From contig NC_083649.1 in assembly GCF_963576545.1 (NCBI RefSeq), positions 6,104,906 to 6,168,905 on the forward strand: DNA of 64,000 bases. The letters are read 5' to 3'. Positions 23,919 through 38,400 of this stretch are shown here, piece after piece. Both the position numbers and the translations under genes were made by a program. The stretch comes from Limanda limanda (taxonomy: Eukaryota; Chordata; Actinopteri; Pleuronectiformes; Pleuronectidae). Each line of letters opens with the position of its first letter. The stretch's first letter is position 1. Below the pieces are notes generated by a model. It did no database searches. It saw only the letters and a program-made list of their open reading frames with translations, and was not told the DNA's origin.

Positions 23919-26689
23919 CCTCAAATCCATGTGTTGTCGTTGGCTCGTTGGTTCGAGACCTCTGTTCTGTTGGGTTCCCTCTTTTCCACCGGTCCCACTA
24001 AGTGGTCTGACGTGTCTACACCCCCACTCTCAGTAGATGGAAAACAATAATTGCCAAGATCATTTGTTTGTTTGTGTCTCACCAAATTCCAAACAATGAA
24101 GTGCGATTTGATTCTCCAAACGCTCCCGCTACGTGGTGACAGAGATGAATGACGGGCGCACGCTGGGCCGGGGAATCGGCTCAGCACCGCGGCTCAGCGT
24201 GGCAAAAACAAAACTTGCTCCAAGGAAATATTCACTGTTTATTTTGAAATTACAACCCCTGCTGCTGACACACACACCCCCCCAAACCACTGCTCGCTCA
24301 CTTGTCAAAGCAGGGAGGAGAGAGAGAGAGAGAGAGAGCGCTCCGTCACAGGAACAAATGGGATGGTGATTGTTATGGAGATCTCCTTTCTGTCTCCCTC
24401 TGTTGTAGTTTGTGGGTCCATGGGCAGATGTTGTGTTTCCCATGTGGATGTCACAGCGGCTCCAAAGTGAGCGTGAATTTAAAACTGGTCTTAAAGTCGA
24501 GAGTTATGACAAAGTGGGAGCTGTGGGTGAGTCAAGGTAATCTGGTGCTCAGACACTTGTTGCGTGTTCCTGACGTGTGTGTGTGTGTCTGTGTGTGTGT
24601 GTGTGTGTGCAGTGCACTTCATGCTCCAGTGGGGATTATCCTCATAGAGCCGTGCTCAGACAGAAAGTTCAACTTTATGCTGGAGCTGTATTAGTCATCG
24701 TAGTTTTAACAGTAAAAGTTATGAGCATGCTGGTGCATTGTTTTCTTTATGTCCCCATGAGTCATAGTTCTACTCATTACTGGCACTTTTTAAATAATCC
24801 AAACATGGAGTTTTGAGCAGTTTGAGCAATTAACAAACATTTATATGAGTTGGTTATTCAGGGAAGTCTAGAAATGATGAAAAGGTTCATCATCAGGATA
24901 AAGATGAGGTTTGTTGCAGAGGAGGGAGATTCAAAATTGAACTGATAAATCTGTTAAATCTGTCGTTATGTCCGTGGTCTCTCACGTTTTGAAAATCGTT
25001 GAAGAGTTGAATATCCTCAAGTGGGCACCAGGTTTTAGAGATTCTCACAGAAAGGACTCAGGAGGCCTATTTCAAACTAAAACAGACTTTTGCTTATTTT
25101 GTAGAATCCTCCCCAAAACACAGGAAAGGTCCAAGAACACAATGGGGATCATAACAGTCAGGAACAGACACAAACACAACCATAAAGACAGGAAGTGGAA
25201 ACAGGCCGGTGGGTATTAGATGTATTAATGAGGGAGTAGAGGCAGGTGAGAGGAGGAGGAAGAGGATGATGAGGAAGAGGAGGCAGGCCAGGTGAGAGTC
25301 TGAGATGAACATGCAAAACGAATGAAAGGATGAAGAACACGAGTCCACCTCGTTAAGTCCACTCTGACTTGTTTAAATAAATATATTGATTTTACAACCA
25401 ATTATCAAAAATAATTGGGGTCCAAATACTGATTTATAACCATTCATTCATCCTCTAGGGATGCAAAAAGACAGAGTTGATGTGTTCTTATTCATTCAGT
25501 CACATTCAATCTGAATAAACATGACTTTTCTTGAGGTTCCATCAGGTAGCAGATTGTTTTTTCCTCCCTCAAATGAACATTATCACCATTTACGCTCATA
25601 TTACAGTGAGAATCCTGGATTAAGGGTTTGCTTCATCTTCAGGAATCTAAACTGAAGTTGACTGAGACACATCAGGGTTCTAAGTATCTTATAAACATCT
25701 GTATTGGAAAGAAAGAGACTGAAACTCGAGGGTGGAGAGGTTACGTGTCTTTGTGTGATTTTCTTCAGGCCTGAGACAGACTCACTTCTTCAGTAAAGTA
25801 TAAATATCTCCTGAAAAGTGTAGAGAGAGATTATGATAAAAGTCTTGAGATAACCACGGCGTTGGTTCCGTGAAGCGCTGCGACCACATCAGCAATCGTC
25901 ACCCGAGCGCCGGCTTCAAACAGCTGCTGTGATGTCAACAGGTTAATAACGACTCTCAGTGTGTCTCTCTGTGACTCGAGGGCGACGACTCTGCTGATGG
26001 GAGATCAAATGGAAACAAAACACAAAATAACATCAGAAACCAAAAGGAAGAGCACGCCGTGCACGCCGCCTTGAGAGCGCCAGCCGAGCGGAAGAGGTGG
26101 GCAGGTGTATTTTTAGCGACGGTGGCAGCAAGTGCACAAACTTTTCTTTTCTTTCTTTTCTGTCTGTTCTCTCCTCTTTCTTTCTTGATGCTCGACTTCA
26201 ACCTGAACTGTTCCACACATCAGGGTTTGATTCATCGGGCGCTTTGGTCTGGCGTGAAAAGGCGAGAGACGCAGCAGCGCCGGTTAGGGAAGAGACGGCG
26301 GCGGAGGCAGAGCTGCTTTGATAGTTTTTGTTGTCTCTGTCTCTTTTTTTTTTTTCTCTCCTCCACCTCCGCCTCCTCCTCCGTTTGACTTTCAAGGTTC
26401 TCTCTCTCCTTGCTGACGCCGCGTCTCGATTTGTATCGCGTCTCTCTCTCTCTCGCTCTCTCTCTCTCTGTCTGTCTCTCGCTCTCTGTAATGATGACAC
26501 TTCACCGAGTCCCAAAACCCCTCAACCTCACAGCCACCCCCCCCCACCCCACTTCCTCCTCCTCCGCCACCGCCATCATCCTTCAGCTCGCTTCAGAAAA
26601 GACAGAATATTGGGGAGATGAAGCGAGAGAGTGGAGAGGCTCTTTGGTATGCACAGCGTCCTCCCCACCCCCCCCCCTCTGCTTTCCTC

Positions 26690-27443
<754 letters not shown>

Positions 27444-29459
27444 AGTCCTTCCCTCCACATTGTTTTTCCTCATTTTTTTATTAAATCCCTTCCTGACGTT
27501 TAGCGTCTGACGGCGTTTGCCAGAGCCGCATCCTGCAGACGGTGGTTGGGGGGGGGGGGCTCAGATGATGACTCAGCGCCTGAGCCTCTGAGGTCTCAGA
27601 TGTTGTTTGTCCTGAAATGATAGCGACGGTTTCACGCCACAGGTGAACAATAATTGCAGCAATTTGTGAACTTAGAGCAAATTCACAGATTGTCGAGTAT
27701 CTAAAGCTTGTGTCTGTTTTTTGTTTCTGATTCTTTGAGCTTGATTTCAATCATATTTTACCCAGTTTTAGTCCGTGTGATATTTATTTAAATCCCCTGT
27801 AGAGCTGCTTTATCACTTTGAAAAATTTGGTTGCATTATTCAGTTTGTTCAATATATAACTTGTTTATATTGGACTAAAAAGAGAAAACTACCCGAGGTG
27901 CACTCGTGAGGATTGTAAAGTTCTAAATCAACATCTAAATCGTTTTGACACCTGAGCAAAGTCCAAGGTGAAGGAAATCCAGGAGCTTCAAACGAGACCC
28001 GACACATCTCATCGTCTCTGTAGCTACAGACTTCTCAACGCTCAGCTTTTATAGTTTAAGAGCTTTAATCCTCTGTTTACAGTATGTACACATCGTAAAG
28101 AGTCGTTGGATTAGCCGGCTAAGCGTGTACGTGTGTGTAAATGTGTGATTTTATTTTTCTTACCACCATTTGCAGATAAGCTTCCTGCTCAAGGCCTCAA
28201 TGTGATGATAAATGTGAAGGAAGCAACAGTCGTCATATTTGTCGTTGAGTATAAAACAAATTGGGTTTTACCATCCACTCGTCTTTAGTCACCTTTTTGT
28301 TTTCAGTTTTTTAGTTGGTTTAATATTGGGACTTACAAGCTGTTGTGTAAAATCCAACCTTTCCCTGCAGTGTTTTGAAAAAGCTGAGACACGACTTTAT
28401 GATCTGTAACATCTGATGTTCAGCTGGAACTTCTCCATTCAGAGTTTATCAAAAAGTGACACGATCCAAAATGTGGGATTCATTGTGTAGAGATTTACGG
28501 TCACGGCATAAAATTATCTTCCAAACACTTTCAAATGGAAAACAGAATCAGTGCAAGGGACAATTAAACAAAGTGAGGACACAAAGAGAAAAGTTACAAC
28601 AGTAGACTAGACGATGAAAAGAAGGAGAAGAATAAAAATATATAAATAAATAATGAAGGAAATACAACACATCGTGGAAATAATGGGAGAGTGAGATCAT
28701 GATTGGAAACATAAGCAATTTGTTGTTCATCTTCGTTGAGTAGTGTTTATCTAAACTGTGTGTTTCAATATCCTTCTTCGTCTCTTTCTTCTTCTTCTTC
28801 TTCTTGTTCTTCCTCTTCTTCTTCATCTTCTTGTTCTTATTATTCTTCGGTACAATATTTCTAATTACGCTTGATATTTGATAGATTCTCCTTCTTCTTC
28901 AGCTTGTTTTACCACAAAGGAACAATAAATATAGAATATTAAGTTTTACACTTTCCTAGACATCCTTCTAACTTTATATATTTTTTAAATTGTTATTTCA
29001 CACTGATGCACCGAGCAGTTTTCCCAGTGAGGATCTTTTTGGAGAATTTAAACATTTCCACACAAAAAAAGGCACAAAATAAATTATAATGAGCTTTGTA
29101 GTTTGGACACAGTTGATCTTTAAACATCATCCTAACAAAGTCAATCACAGTTCACCCACCAACACTTATTATCTCCAGATTATTGATGGAAACTGGACTT
29201 TATATGAAACTCTCTTGGCCTTTGGGTCATGTGCTGGCACAGAGTCACAGTGTGTGTGTCATCAGCTCGGTATGCTTGTGTTTGGTTTGTACATTAGTCA
29301 GCCAGAACATCCAGTACTGTGTATTTACAGAGGGCGGGGGGGTGGGGGGTGTGGGGGTTAGGACAGTGTGTCTGACCCTGCAGCCTAAAGGGAATTATTA
29401 TTTTAGCTACAGTTAGTGGCACCGCTCCATGTGGAGATGGAAGATTTCGGAGAATAGCG

Positions 29460-30075
29460 CCGCCCCTGTGGTAGAATCGAAAAAGGACCCAGACATTAAA
29501 TCAACATTTCTTTGACCCCTTTAAGGTTAATAACCCCCTAAGCAGATTTTAAATATAAAAAATGATGCAATATGCAGAGAAAGGCTGTTTAGTCTGAGTG
29601 TAGGTGCACCTCAGGCCCACTTGTCTGTGTGTTGAGCTTTACTCCACAGCTGATTTGAACTGAGACCTACACGCTTATTAACATTATTGCGACTGTGCCC
29701 GAGTTAAACCAGAACTCCTGTTTCCCAGCTGCTCCCTCCCGACCAGATGTTCCTAAATTTAAAAAAAAGCTTTGTTCCAAAACTGATCCCAATCCGAGCG
29801 TGGGAGTGAAAGACCCACGAGAAGCGTCCGGCCGGCGTGTTTAGATGAGAAGAAATGCACGGAATCTGGATAAGAGCTCGATCATCGCTCTTTTGTCTCC
29901 GGCTCCCATCTTTTCCGTGGCGTTTGTTTGGCTGGCGGCCGGTCGGATGTTTTGGCCGCGTGCCGGCTCTTCCCTCTCGCCGATGACGACACATTTGTGC
30001 CGGCAGGTCTGGATGTTCTGCCAGCATTCCAGCGTTTATGATCGCTCGCAGATGTGAGTCCAGGAACACACTGTA
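29460..30075. promoter_or_regulatory. candidate conserved noncoding block
   Basis: The stretch from about 29700 to 30075 is unique and GC-balanced, with CCTAAATTTAAAA, GCGTTTATGATCGC and TTTGTTTGGCTGGC words, unlike the repeat-rich flanks. Just upstream, at about 29457-29472, AGCGCCGCCCCTGTGG resembles a disrupted reverse CTCF site. Frames of up to 140 residues cross it on both strands but have no domain and overlap one another. Confidence 0.2.
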
Positions 30076-33013
30076 CTGTACCCAAACCCAGAAATTAATG
30101 AAACTTGACTGCCTTCCAGGCCACAAATTCCTAAATGTGTGTGTCTGTGTGTATTTAACTGTGTGTGTGTGTGTGTTTGAGAGAGAAAGAGAGACAGGAG
30201 ACTCTAGGGAGGGGTGGAGGGACGGAGGGGAGGGAGGGAGGGGAGAGGGGGGGGGCTGACATGTGCTATTAAAAGCAAGTAGCAGGAAAAAAGAAGTAGT
30301 TCAGAAAAAAAAAATATTATGGCCCAAAGTGTAAAGTACATTTTGTAACCGCAGCTGATGTTCCTGTCACGCTTGCACGAGCCCTCCGCCCGGGTGTGCG
30401 TTAACACAACACGACAAACAGCAGTCGCTCGCACACAACCATAACATTAACTTAAAGCCCCCCCCCCTCCCCCAAACACACACACACACCCTCCCACCCT
30501 CCCACCTTCCACTCCTTACAGCACCGACCCTGACCTGTTGATCCAAACGCTCGGCGCACACCGACGGGATTATGCAACCGCACAAATCTCTCCGCTGGGT
30601 TGTGTTACATTAGACGAGGGCGCGGCGAGGACAAGTGCGAGGTGACACGAGGCCGGGGGTCGAGAGAGAGAGAGAGAGGGTGGAGGGAGAGGTGGAGGGA
30701 GAGAGGGGGGGTGGACTTGTTAGACCTCTGTCCTCCTGAGCGAATGTGACTTCACTGGAAACGTGTTGCTCGGAGCAGCTGTGCTCCTCTTACCCAGAAC
30801 TCGCTGTACCTGCGCTGCCAGGTTCTCAGAAATGAGACCGGTGTTTTCTGACAGAAATAACACAAAAATAACCCGGCTGAAAATAAAAAAAAAAGCCCCA
30901 GTGTGATACGTGAGGGTGTGATCCTCCTCTCCGGCCGGGAAGAACACTCGCTCCACATGTCCAGTCGCATGAAATGACATTTTTTCCCCTCAGCGTGGAC
31001 TCACAACCCGACACCTGCAGCTTCCTGGAAGAGGCCGAGGAACCGAACCTGCTGCTGCTGCTGCTGGGAAACGAGTCAGTGACCAGCACACGGCCCGGCT
31101 CACTGGCTGATAATACGCTTTATTATTTGCAGTTCATTGCAGGCCAGGCGGAATCCGACTTGTGGTATTAAATGACCTTTATGTGACTCGGCGTTGAGAC
31201 GGACAACACGTCTCCAGTCGGTCTCGTAATCCAGGAGATGAAGCCAAGATCTCCTGGAGTCGATCGCTGCCATCTTGAATAGAACTTTGCACAGCGGCGA
31301 TTTCATCACATTTTATAGCAACAAATTACCAACGTCTTAAATCAGAAACCCACTATGACGTGCTGATTGGTTTAAAATGTGCACAGTCATGCTCCCCAGA
31401 GAATGAATCCTCAGTGAATCCAACACTCTGGATATTTCAGCCTGTGACTTTTAGTTTGGTGAAACATGTTGTTCTCATCACTGCTCTACACAAATAAAAC
31501 CTTTTCATTCTAATCCTCTGCCCCAGAAATATAACACAACAACACTCTTTTCCACATGAATCCTGTCAGACACCGTCTCACCTCACTTGTTATATCAGAA
31601 ATGACTTTTCTATTTGCTATTTGATTTGTGAAATGCAGAGTTGTGTCTTCAGTGAACTTGCTTCATTTGCTCTAAATCGAAAGTGGCATTGATTCATCCA
31701 CGCAACAGTGCGACTGCAACTAGAACACACAAGTTAAGATACAATGGACATAATCAGTGTTATATTATATTGTTTAATTGCTTTTATTATTATTCTGTAC
31801 AGGATTTGAAACTGTAACATAGAGCACAGGCTATTATAATATATCTAAACACAAAATAAGTACACTGAACTTTCACACATTTACAAAATTCAAATAAAAC
31901 CAAGCATGGAAAAAATAACTATTTAAATACTATCAATAAAGAAATCAAAAGGGGGGGAAATTGTAATTATCAAAACAAAGAGTTTGATGATTTGCAGATG
32001 TAATCAGATTCCAGTCGGACAATATGATATCAAATGAGAAACAGATGAATAAGTTGCGGAACAACACAGTTTACGATCTCCTACAAGCTCGACTTTCATG
32101 TTTTTTAAGACGTGAGTAAAGATGAACCCCCCCTCCAGCACGACTTGCTTTTATTAAACATAATCCCACCAGTAATCACCTTTTGTTTCCGACCAGCAGA
32201 TTAGTTCCTGGTCAGATTACCGCCGCGGCTCCGATCTTTTTCCCTTCTTCCTTGTGGCGCTGGTGACTCATAATAAAAAGCTTGTCGATCAAAAAAAGTT
32301 GGACGGTGGGAAACTCAAAGTTGACTTTTCAGACCCGCTCTCTATTCTCACACAAGCAGGAGCAGGAAGGATTGATCTTATTCTTTTTGTTATTACAGGG
32401 ATATTGCAGCTTTAAATCCCTTTCGGTTGCTAAGTAGCGAGCGGCCCTGTGCTCCCTTAATGGGCCTGATCTGGTATTCCGCTCCGACGCCAGGTCTTAT
32501 TTCTGTACGCGAGACCAAGTGTTTTGATGGAGAGTGATTCGCTGAAACGTCAGTGTCTCCACCAAAGGCTGTTTCTGTTTTTTTTGTTTTTTTCCCCTTT
32601 TGGTGGAGAGCGAGAGTTTTACGGCCTCTCTCTCTCTCTCCCAGTACAGTACACTGTGTGCCTTCTGCTCCAAAACAAGAACACAGTCGATTGAATTTTG
32701 GATTCGCTTCATCATCCCCCCCCCTCACCCCCCCCCCTCCTCCTTGCAGCTTTGTTGTCAGCGAGCAGCATGTGTGTCTGAGCGAGAGAGATGTGATGTG
32801 TGCTCGCTGTGTGTGCCTAATGCCTCTGTGTGTGTGTCTGTGTGTGTTTGTGGCAAAAGTCAATTATTGCAAAAGGCTTCCAATTAATTTGCTCTCCTGG
32901 AAATTCGAGTGATACTGTAGAACGCACACAGTCATAAACACACACGTACACACAAGTCAGGCGCAGACGTTCATCGCAAAAACGCACAAACATGTGGGTG
33001 AGCAGTGCACGCA

Positions 33014-33047
<34 letters not shown>

Positions 33048-33569
33048 TTACCATTAACTGGAATAGAGGGAGAAGATGCACGGGCTGCAGACATTTGTTT
33101 GCTCCAGAGTGTGGTGTTAAATCAGGTTGTGTGTGTCTGTGTGTGTGTTTGTGTGTGGGGTCTCTTACCGGCTGAATAGTGAACATGGCTCACGGGGGAT
33201 GAAACGGGATCAGGTGGAAACTGGTCTCGTCTCCAGGTATTCTGGGATCGTCTTATTTTAGGCAAAGGGTCCTTCGGTCTGACTCGTGGTTTTCACACGA
33301 CAGGAGGGAGGAGACGCCCGGGACAATTATTCTCGGGAGAAGAAACTCGTGGTTATTACGGCGTTCACGAGTCACCATCACTAAAACCGACTGAATGAAT
33401 CGATGAGGATGAAAATTATGTGAATTTCGTGCTGTGGCCTGAGCACTCAACATATTTTTTTAGCCAATTAGATCAGAGGAGCCATCATCAGAGTCCAGAC
33501 ATGTGTGGAAACTGAGAAACCTATAACCTGCTCCATGGAGATGAGGCTCCAGTGTTGGTCGGTTGGGAT

Positions 33570-34140
33570 GTGTGTATGGAAGCAAGATTGTGCAAAAACT
33601 ACTGATTCGATTTCCACAAAACTTGGTGGAAAGATGGTGCATGAGCTAAAAGAGAAGACATCAAATTCTGAAGTCGATGCAAAGAAAGGGATCCTGGATT
33701 TAGTTTTTCCGATTTCTCTACAATTTCAAGATGTTTTTACCAATTTCTCAGTTAGGGGACTCAAATCCAAATAAAAATCCATATTTAGCTCATTTAAATG
33801 TAGTTTTCATAATAGGTGGATCTATTCAGCAACCATGAAGAAACAAATAGGGTTTAAAACCTGTAAGTTGTGTGTATGGAAGCAAGATTGTGCAAAAACT
33901 ACTTATTCGATTTCCACAAAACTTGGTGGAAAGATGGAGCATGAGCCAAAAGAGAAGACATCGAATTCTGAAGTGGATTCGAAGAAAGGGGCGGATCCAG
34001 GATCTACCAAATTCTCAATTAGGAGACTTGTATCCAAATAAAAATCCAGATTTAGCTAATTTAAATGTGGTTTCATAATGGGTGGATCTATTCAGCAACC
34101 ATACAGAAACAAATAGGGTTAAAAACCTGTAAGTTGTGTA
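33570..34140 (+). repeat. tandem duplication of a dispersed repeat, 300-bp period
   Basis: GTGTATGGAAGCAAGATTG begins at 33571 and again exactly 300 bp later. Both copies include TTTCCACAAAACTTGGTGG, an AAGATGG core and AATAAAAATCCA. A third partial start (GTAAGTTGTGTAG) lies at about 34129-34140. Each copy translates into a short similar peptide, but frames are broken by indels and the peptide matches nothing I know. The GGTGGAAAGATG core is shared with the duplications at 38.7 and 45.1 kb. Confidence 0.85.
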
Positions 34141-35747
34141 GTTGATGTAACACAATGTGGTCTCAGCTCTGTGGGAAACTACTGAGTAACATTCTAGTTT
34201 TGTGTTTTTCCTGAATTACCCATCTGTATGTAAAACGCTACACAACCATCCGTCCTGTGATGCACGGTGAAACAAACACGGCATAATGAGGAAACTTAAT
34301 TGTGATTTTTTTTTTTTAAAAGAAGCAAAGACCATGTCAAATCATAGCTTCCCAAAAGAAAAACCTGTCCCTCGGCAATTACAGTTGCAAAGCAGAGTTA
34401 TGTACAGACTGCAGAGTGTGTGTGTCCTTGTGGTGCTGGTGAGGTCCAGCGGTGCAGCTCCGTGTGATTAGTGGTGTTCGCCACATTCGGAGGAGGTGCT
34501 GCTATTCCTATCTGCTCGGCACATGTCGATCTTTGTCTGATTCTTATTCTTGTTGTGTTTGTGCGTTTTCTCTGCGATGTGTAATCATTCTGTGCAGAGC
34601 TCCTCACGCAGATCACCGAGGTTCGGTGACCTGATCTCACTCCTGGCGTGTTGTCGTGTCAAAGAACAGGCCCGACATGCGTGTGGAGACAAAACAAAAT
34701 AAAAGTAGGAAGAAGAAAAAAAAACTCCCGTGGCAGTGGTGAGGTATAGTAGCACTGGGGGCGAGATAAGGTTGTGAGAGAGGGAGGCTAAATTTAAATG
34801 GTAATTGGCCGACTTCCACAAGCTTGTGGGCATTTTAATGAGTCATAATAACTTCATTTAAAACCAGCTGAGCAGAAAATAGATTGGAGAGGAGCCTGTG
34901 GCTAGTATGGATTTGTGTTGCTTTGTGTGAGTGAGCGTGTGTGTGAGTGTGCGAGTGTGTGTGTGCATTGAGTTTGACAGTAAAACCTACAAACACACAC
35001 ACAGACACACACAGAATGCAGGAACTGGTTTGACATTTTACTGAACAGAATAACACAGATTCATCTTGTTCCCAGTGTTTGTGTGTTTGTGATGACACGC
35101 TCCAGTGCCACAGTGGGGTAACATCGATATCTGAGTAATATCAATAGAGAGGAAGGAAATAGATCCGATAGCGTCCGGGCCGTGACCCCCTCGCCCCCCG
35201 CCCTCAGGTGTTCCACCCCCCTCCCCGGGTGTTCTGAGGTTTTCAGGTGTGGGTGTGAACAGGCTCCACTGACATACTGTACATCTACCACCTGTTTGTT
35301 CTGCTGAACCAGTTTCGGGTGGGACCAGTTACACCTTCATCATTAGGAACAGATGACTGGTAGATGGATAGAAGATCAACATGTCGCCTGAGATCAAACA
35401 GGGACATGTAGGTTTTTTACAAATAGCTCAAAACTTTCCGCTCGTCAGCTCCACATCGTTGGACTTGGAAGAAATTGCCTGTTTTCTAAAGGAGGAGGAA
35501 ATGTTTAGTTATCATTTGTGTGGAAATTGGTTCTTAAGTTGTTGGGTCCAGAGGCAGGAGAACTCGTAATTCTCTTGAAACAAAAATGATGACTTTATTC
35601 TTGTACTAGCCCACGAGGGTTGTGATTCTTGTGATATTATCACTTTCTTCTCAATTACAACCTTATTATTGTAATATTGCAGCTTTATTCTCGAAATCTC
35701 TCTATTTTTTAATCTTCGCTATGACCCTAATCCTCCGTCGTAGCAAA

Positions 35748-36412
35748 CAATGCATGATACTGGTTTGATAAATTAAAAATATGACCCTAGAAAGTGTCCA
35801 CCTTCAAATCAGATTCACAAAACTGCTACTGCATAAAAATAAGAATGTAATTATGTATAATAATATACTTTATTTATACAGTTACAAAGTGTTTTAGCTT
35901 TTGAGAATGACGATTTGAGAGCAAGCTATAGGGAACAATTCAAAGCAGAAACATTTCCTTTATTTATTGTTAAGATTTTATTGCTATTTTCTGTATAATT
36001 TAGTAAACCACACACCAGACATACACAAGAAACATAATTCTTGCATCAAATCTTATACCATTTAATGTCGTTTGTGGCTCACACAGCGTATTGATACAAT
36101 GCATGATATTGGTATAATAAATGGAAAAATATGACCCTAGAAAGAGTCCAACTTCAAATCAGATTCACAAAAATGTTACTGCATGACAATGAGAATGTAT
36201 ATTAATATACTTTATTTTTACAGTTACAAAGTGTTTTATCTTTTAAAAATGAAGATTTGAGAGCACACGATAAGGGAACATTTCAAAATAGAAACAATTC
36301 CTTTATTTATTGTTACGATTTTATTGCTATTTTCTATATTATACAGTAAAAAAACACCAGACATACACAAGAAACATAATTCTTGCATTAAATCTTGTAT
36401 CATTTAATGTCG
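35748..36412 (+). repeat. tandem duplication, ~350-bp period
   Basis: Copy 1 (about 35748-36075) and copy 2 (about 36098-36412) share AATGCATGATA at the start, ATATGACCCTAGAAAG, ACTTTATTTATACAGTTAC (TTTTTA in copy 2), and end in CATTTAATGTCGT. They differ by many substitutions and small deletions. AT-rich and non-coding. Confidence 0.85.
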
Positions 36413-36819
36413 TATTTGCTCAAACAGCCGAACACAGCTCGGCGTATGGATTCTTATGAATATCATTCTGTCTCTATGGCCACGGACCTCTCTGCCCCCC
36501 CAACACGCTCACATCCTAGCGTGAAACCTGCTTCCTGTCTGAGGGCGGGCGTGTCTTGTAAACCGTCCTGTCGGGGGGGTGCGAGCGCAGATGAGCTCCT
36601 GTAGCTGTCAGCTGCCTGAACACTCACTGTCGCGCCCAATCACAGCCGCCTCTGATGATCCCTCGCCGCGCATTGTTCCCGTCCCCCCCCCTGAGCTCGA
36701 CAGGGACTCACACCTGGAAAGTGAAGTGAGAGTCATTTCACGGGAGAGACGGCGTGTGACAGAAACGTAGAAAGACATGCCTCAGATTTGATTTTTTTTT
36801 TCAGCCCGAACAGTAAAAC

Positions 36820-37045
36820 CTTGTTGCGGTAATGGTGGAACACTGTGTCATGCAGCCGCGCCGGCTATTAGATTTTCACCGAACCCGTCGCAGCCGCTGT
36901 AATGAGCCGCTGGTATGCACTGACATTGGCAGAAATGGAATTCAGCCAATCAGATTTGACAGCTCCTCCATTGTGCGGCGACAGTGTGTGTAATTAGGAA
37001 GGTTTTATAAGCGCGTGGGGAGTCGCACTCTTCTCTGCTCACATG
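36820..37045. promoter_or_regulatory. candidate conserved noncoding element beside a hAT insertion
   Basis: Complex GC-balanced block with GGCTATTAGATTTTCACC, CAGCCAATCAGATTTGACAG (NF-Y-like plus a PBX/MEIS-like TTGACAG), TGTGTAATTAGG (homeobox-like) and TTTTATAAGCGCG. The hAT element begins about 100 bp downstream. The CCAAT word, TATA-like word and GC content also fit a dormant promoter. No exon follows. Confidence 0.3.
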
Positions 37046-37148
37046 TCCTCTCCACTTGTTAGATTATCACCCTTCCTCCCGAACAACACTTCATTTAAAT
37101 CTGGCTTTTTTTTTTATCACGTGGCCTCGCTTCTATATTATTAAACAT

Positions 37149-37989
37149 GTAGTGGTGGGGGGAAAAATCGATTCTGTTCAGTATCGCGATATTTTGCGCC
37201 CGCGATTATATCGATACTGTAGCACAAAGTATTAAAAAATAGTAAAAACATTTTTAATATTTACTTACAATTATATATGTAACAGCCCCTGGCTGGCAAA
37301 GCATGACGAGGAGAGTTTCAGAGTTTAAAAGATACCTAGTGTGTATGAGGAAAGGATGTTCTCCACTGTAGGAGATATAGTAACGGCCTAGAGGAACTTT
37401 AACATCTGAGCATGTTGACCAACTCCTTTTTCTGAACAAAAATGCCAATATTCCCAAATTAATTTAGAATTTTGGGTCATGACCTTGCAGCCAACTGGAC
37501 TGGACTCTAGTAGTACACATTTGTTTATTTTTCTCAATTTGATTGAAGCTCTAGGTTACTCTTATTTATATGATTATTCTCAGGTTTATGTTACTTTATT
37601 GTATTTAAATAATTGTAAGTTATGTGCTGGGAGCTCAGCGTTCATGTGAGAGGTCTCCTATTCAGAAAATAATTACAAAGGTCCTGTGTCCTGAATGTTC
37701 AAAGTTTTTGCACTACCCTCTCTTAGTTTTTGCACTTCAGTTAATGTGTAGAAGACAATGTTGTTCACAGAATTAAATGTGACATTTGAAGTGAGTTGAG
37801 CAGTCTTACTTTCCTCATTTTTTGTAATGCCTTTGAATAATATGGGGGACATGAATCGCAATATATCGCAGAATCGAATCGCAATACTTGCAGTATCGCA
37901 ATATATCGCAGAATCGTAATACTATTGAATCGTGGCCCAAATATCGCAATACTATTGAATCGTCACATTTTTGCCAATTCCCACCCCTA
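37149..37989 (+). mobile_element. hAT-like DNA transposon remnant with decayed transposase end
   Basis: The 841-bp element is flanked by identical 8-bp direct repeats TTAAACAT (37141-37148 and 37990-37997), the target-site length of hAT transposons. Ends are related inverted repeats (GTAGTGGTGGGGGG... and the complement of ...CCCACCCCTA), with subterminal AATCGCAATA/TATCGCAGAATCG repeats. Inside, on the + strand, 37341-37388 reads VYEERMFSTVGDIVTA then a stop, and 37393-37446, one frame over, reads GTLTSEHVDQLLFLNKNA. These are the conserved C-terminal (dimerisation) motifs of hAT transposases (FSTAGDIV and EHVxxLLFLNKN). A stop and frameshift show it is dead. The N-terminal BED finger and catalytic region are absent, so it is an internally deleted, non-autonomous copy. 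Confidence 0.85.
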
Positions 37990-38199
37990 TTAAACATCAT
38001 CCAAAACTTCCTCTGAATCTTTTGACAGTTCGCTGGAACAAAGTAAAGAAACTGTGTTTGCAGAGCTGAATGAAATGTCACGATTCCAAGGATCTGGATT
38101 CTGTGAAGGTCCCAAATGGGGGAGGAGAGTAGGGAGGGGGGGGTTGTTTGTGACACAAATGGTAATAAAAGTAAATATTCTCTCAGGCAAAACCTTTTA

Positions 38200-38400
38200 T
38201 TGCATTATGTAAGTTGGCCAATAGCTCTGGGAAACTTTTTTTAGATCAATTTCGCAGCGCAGATTAGAAAAAGCTATGAATCCCATTTATGGAAGAGCTC
38301 CCTCGTGAAATGCTCTTTTGAAACTTTTTATATATTTTCGGATGAAGAGAGAATGAACCCGGCTAAGCAAAGATCTGCCGACGGGCACTTTCATGTGAGG
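38200..38400. promoter_or_regulatory. candidate conserved noncoding element
   Basis: Unique block with TTGGCCAATAGCTCTGGG (CCAAT-like), TTAGATCAATTTCGCAGCGCAG and GAAACTTTTTATATATTTTCGG. It directly precedes a G-run at about 38400. Regulatory role is inferred from composition only. Confidence 0.22.

Noticed and set aside
23940..23975. GGTTCGAGACC, resembling a tRNA or SINE B box
   Set aside because: No A box upstream (the upstream sequence is a CA tract) and no cloverleaf can be drawn.
29704..30126. 140-residue minus-strand frame
   Set aside because: No domain, overlaps opposite-strand frames and lacks splice or start support; kept only as a possible noncoding block.
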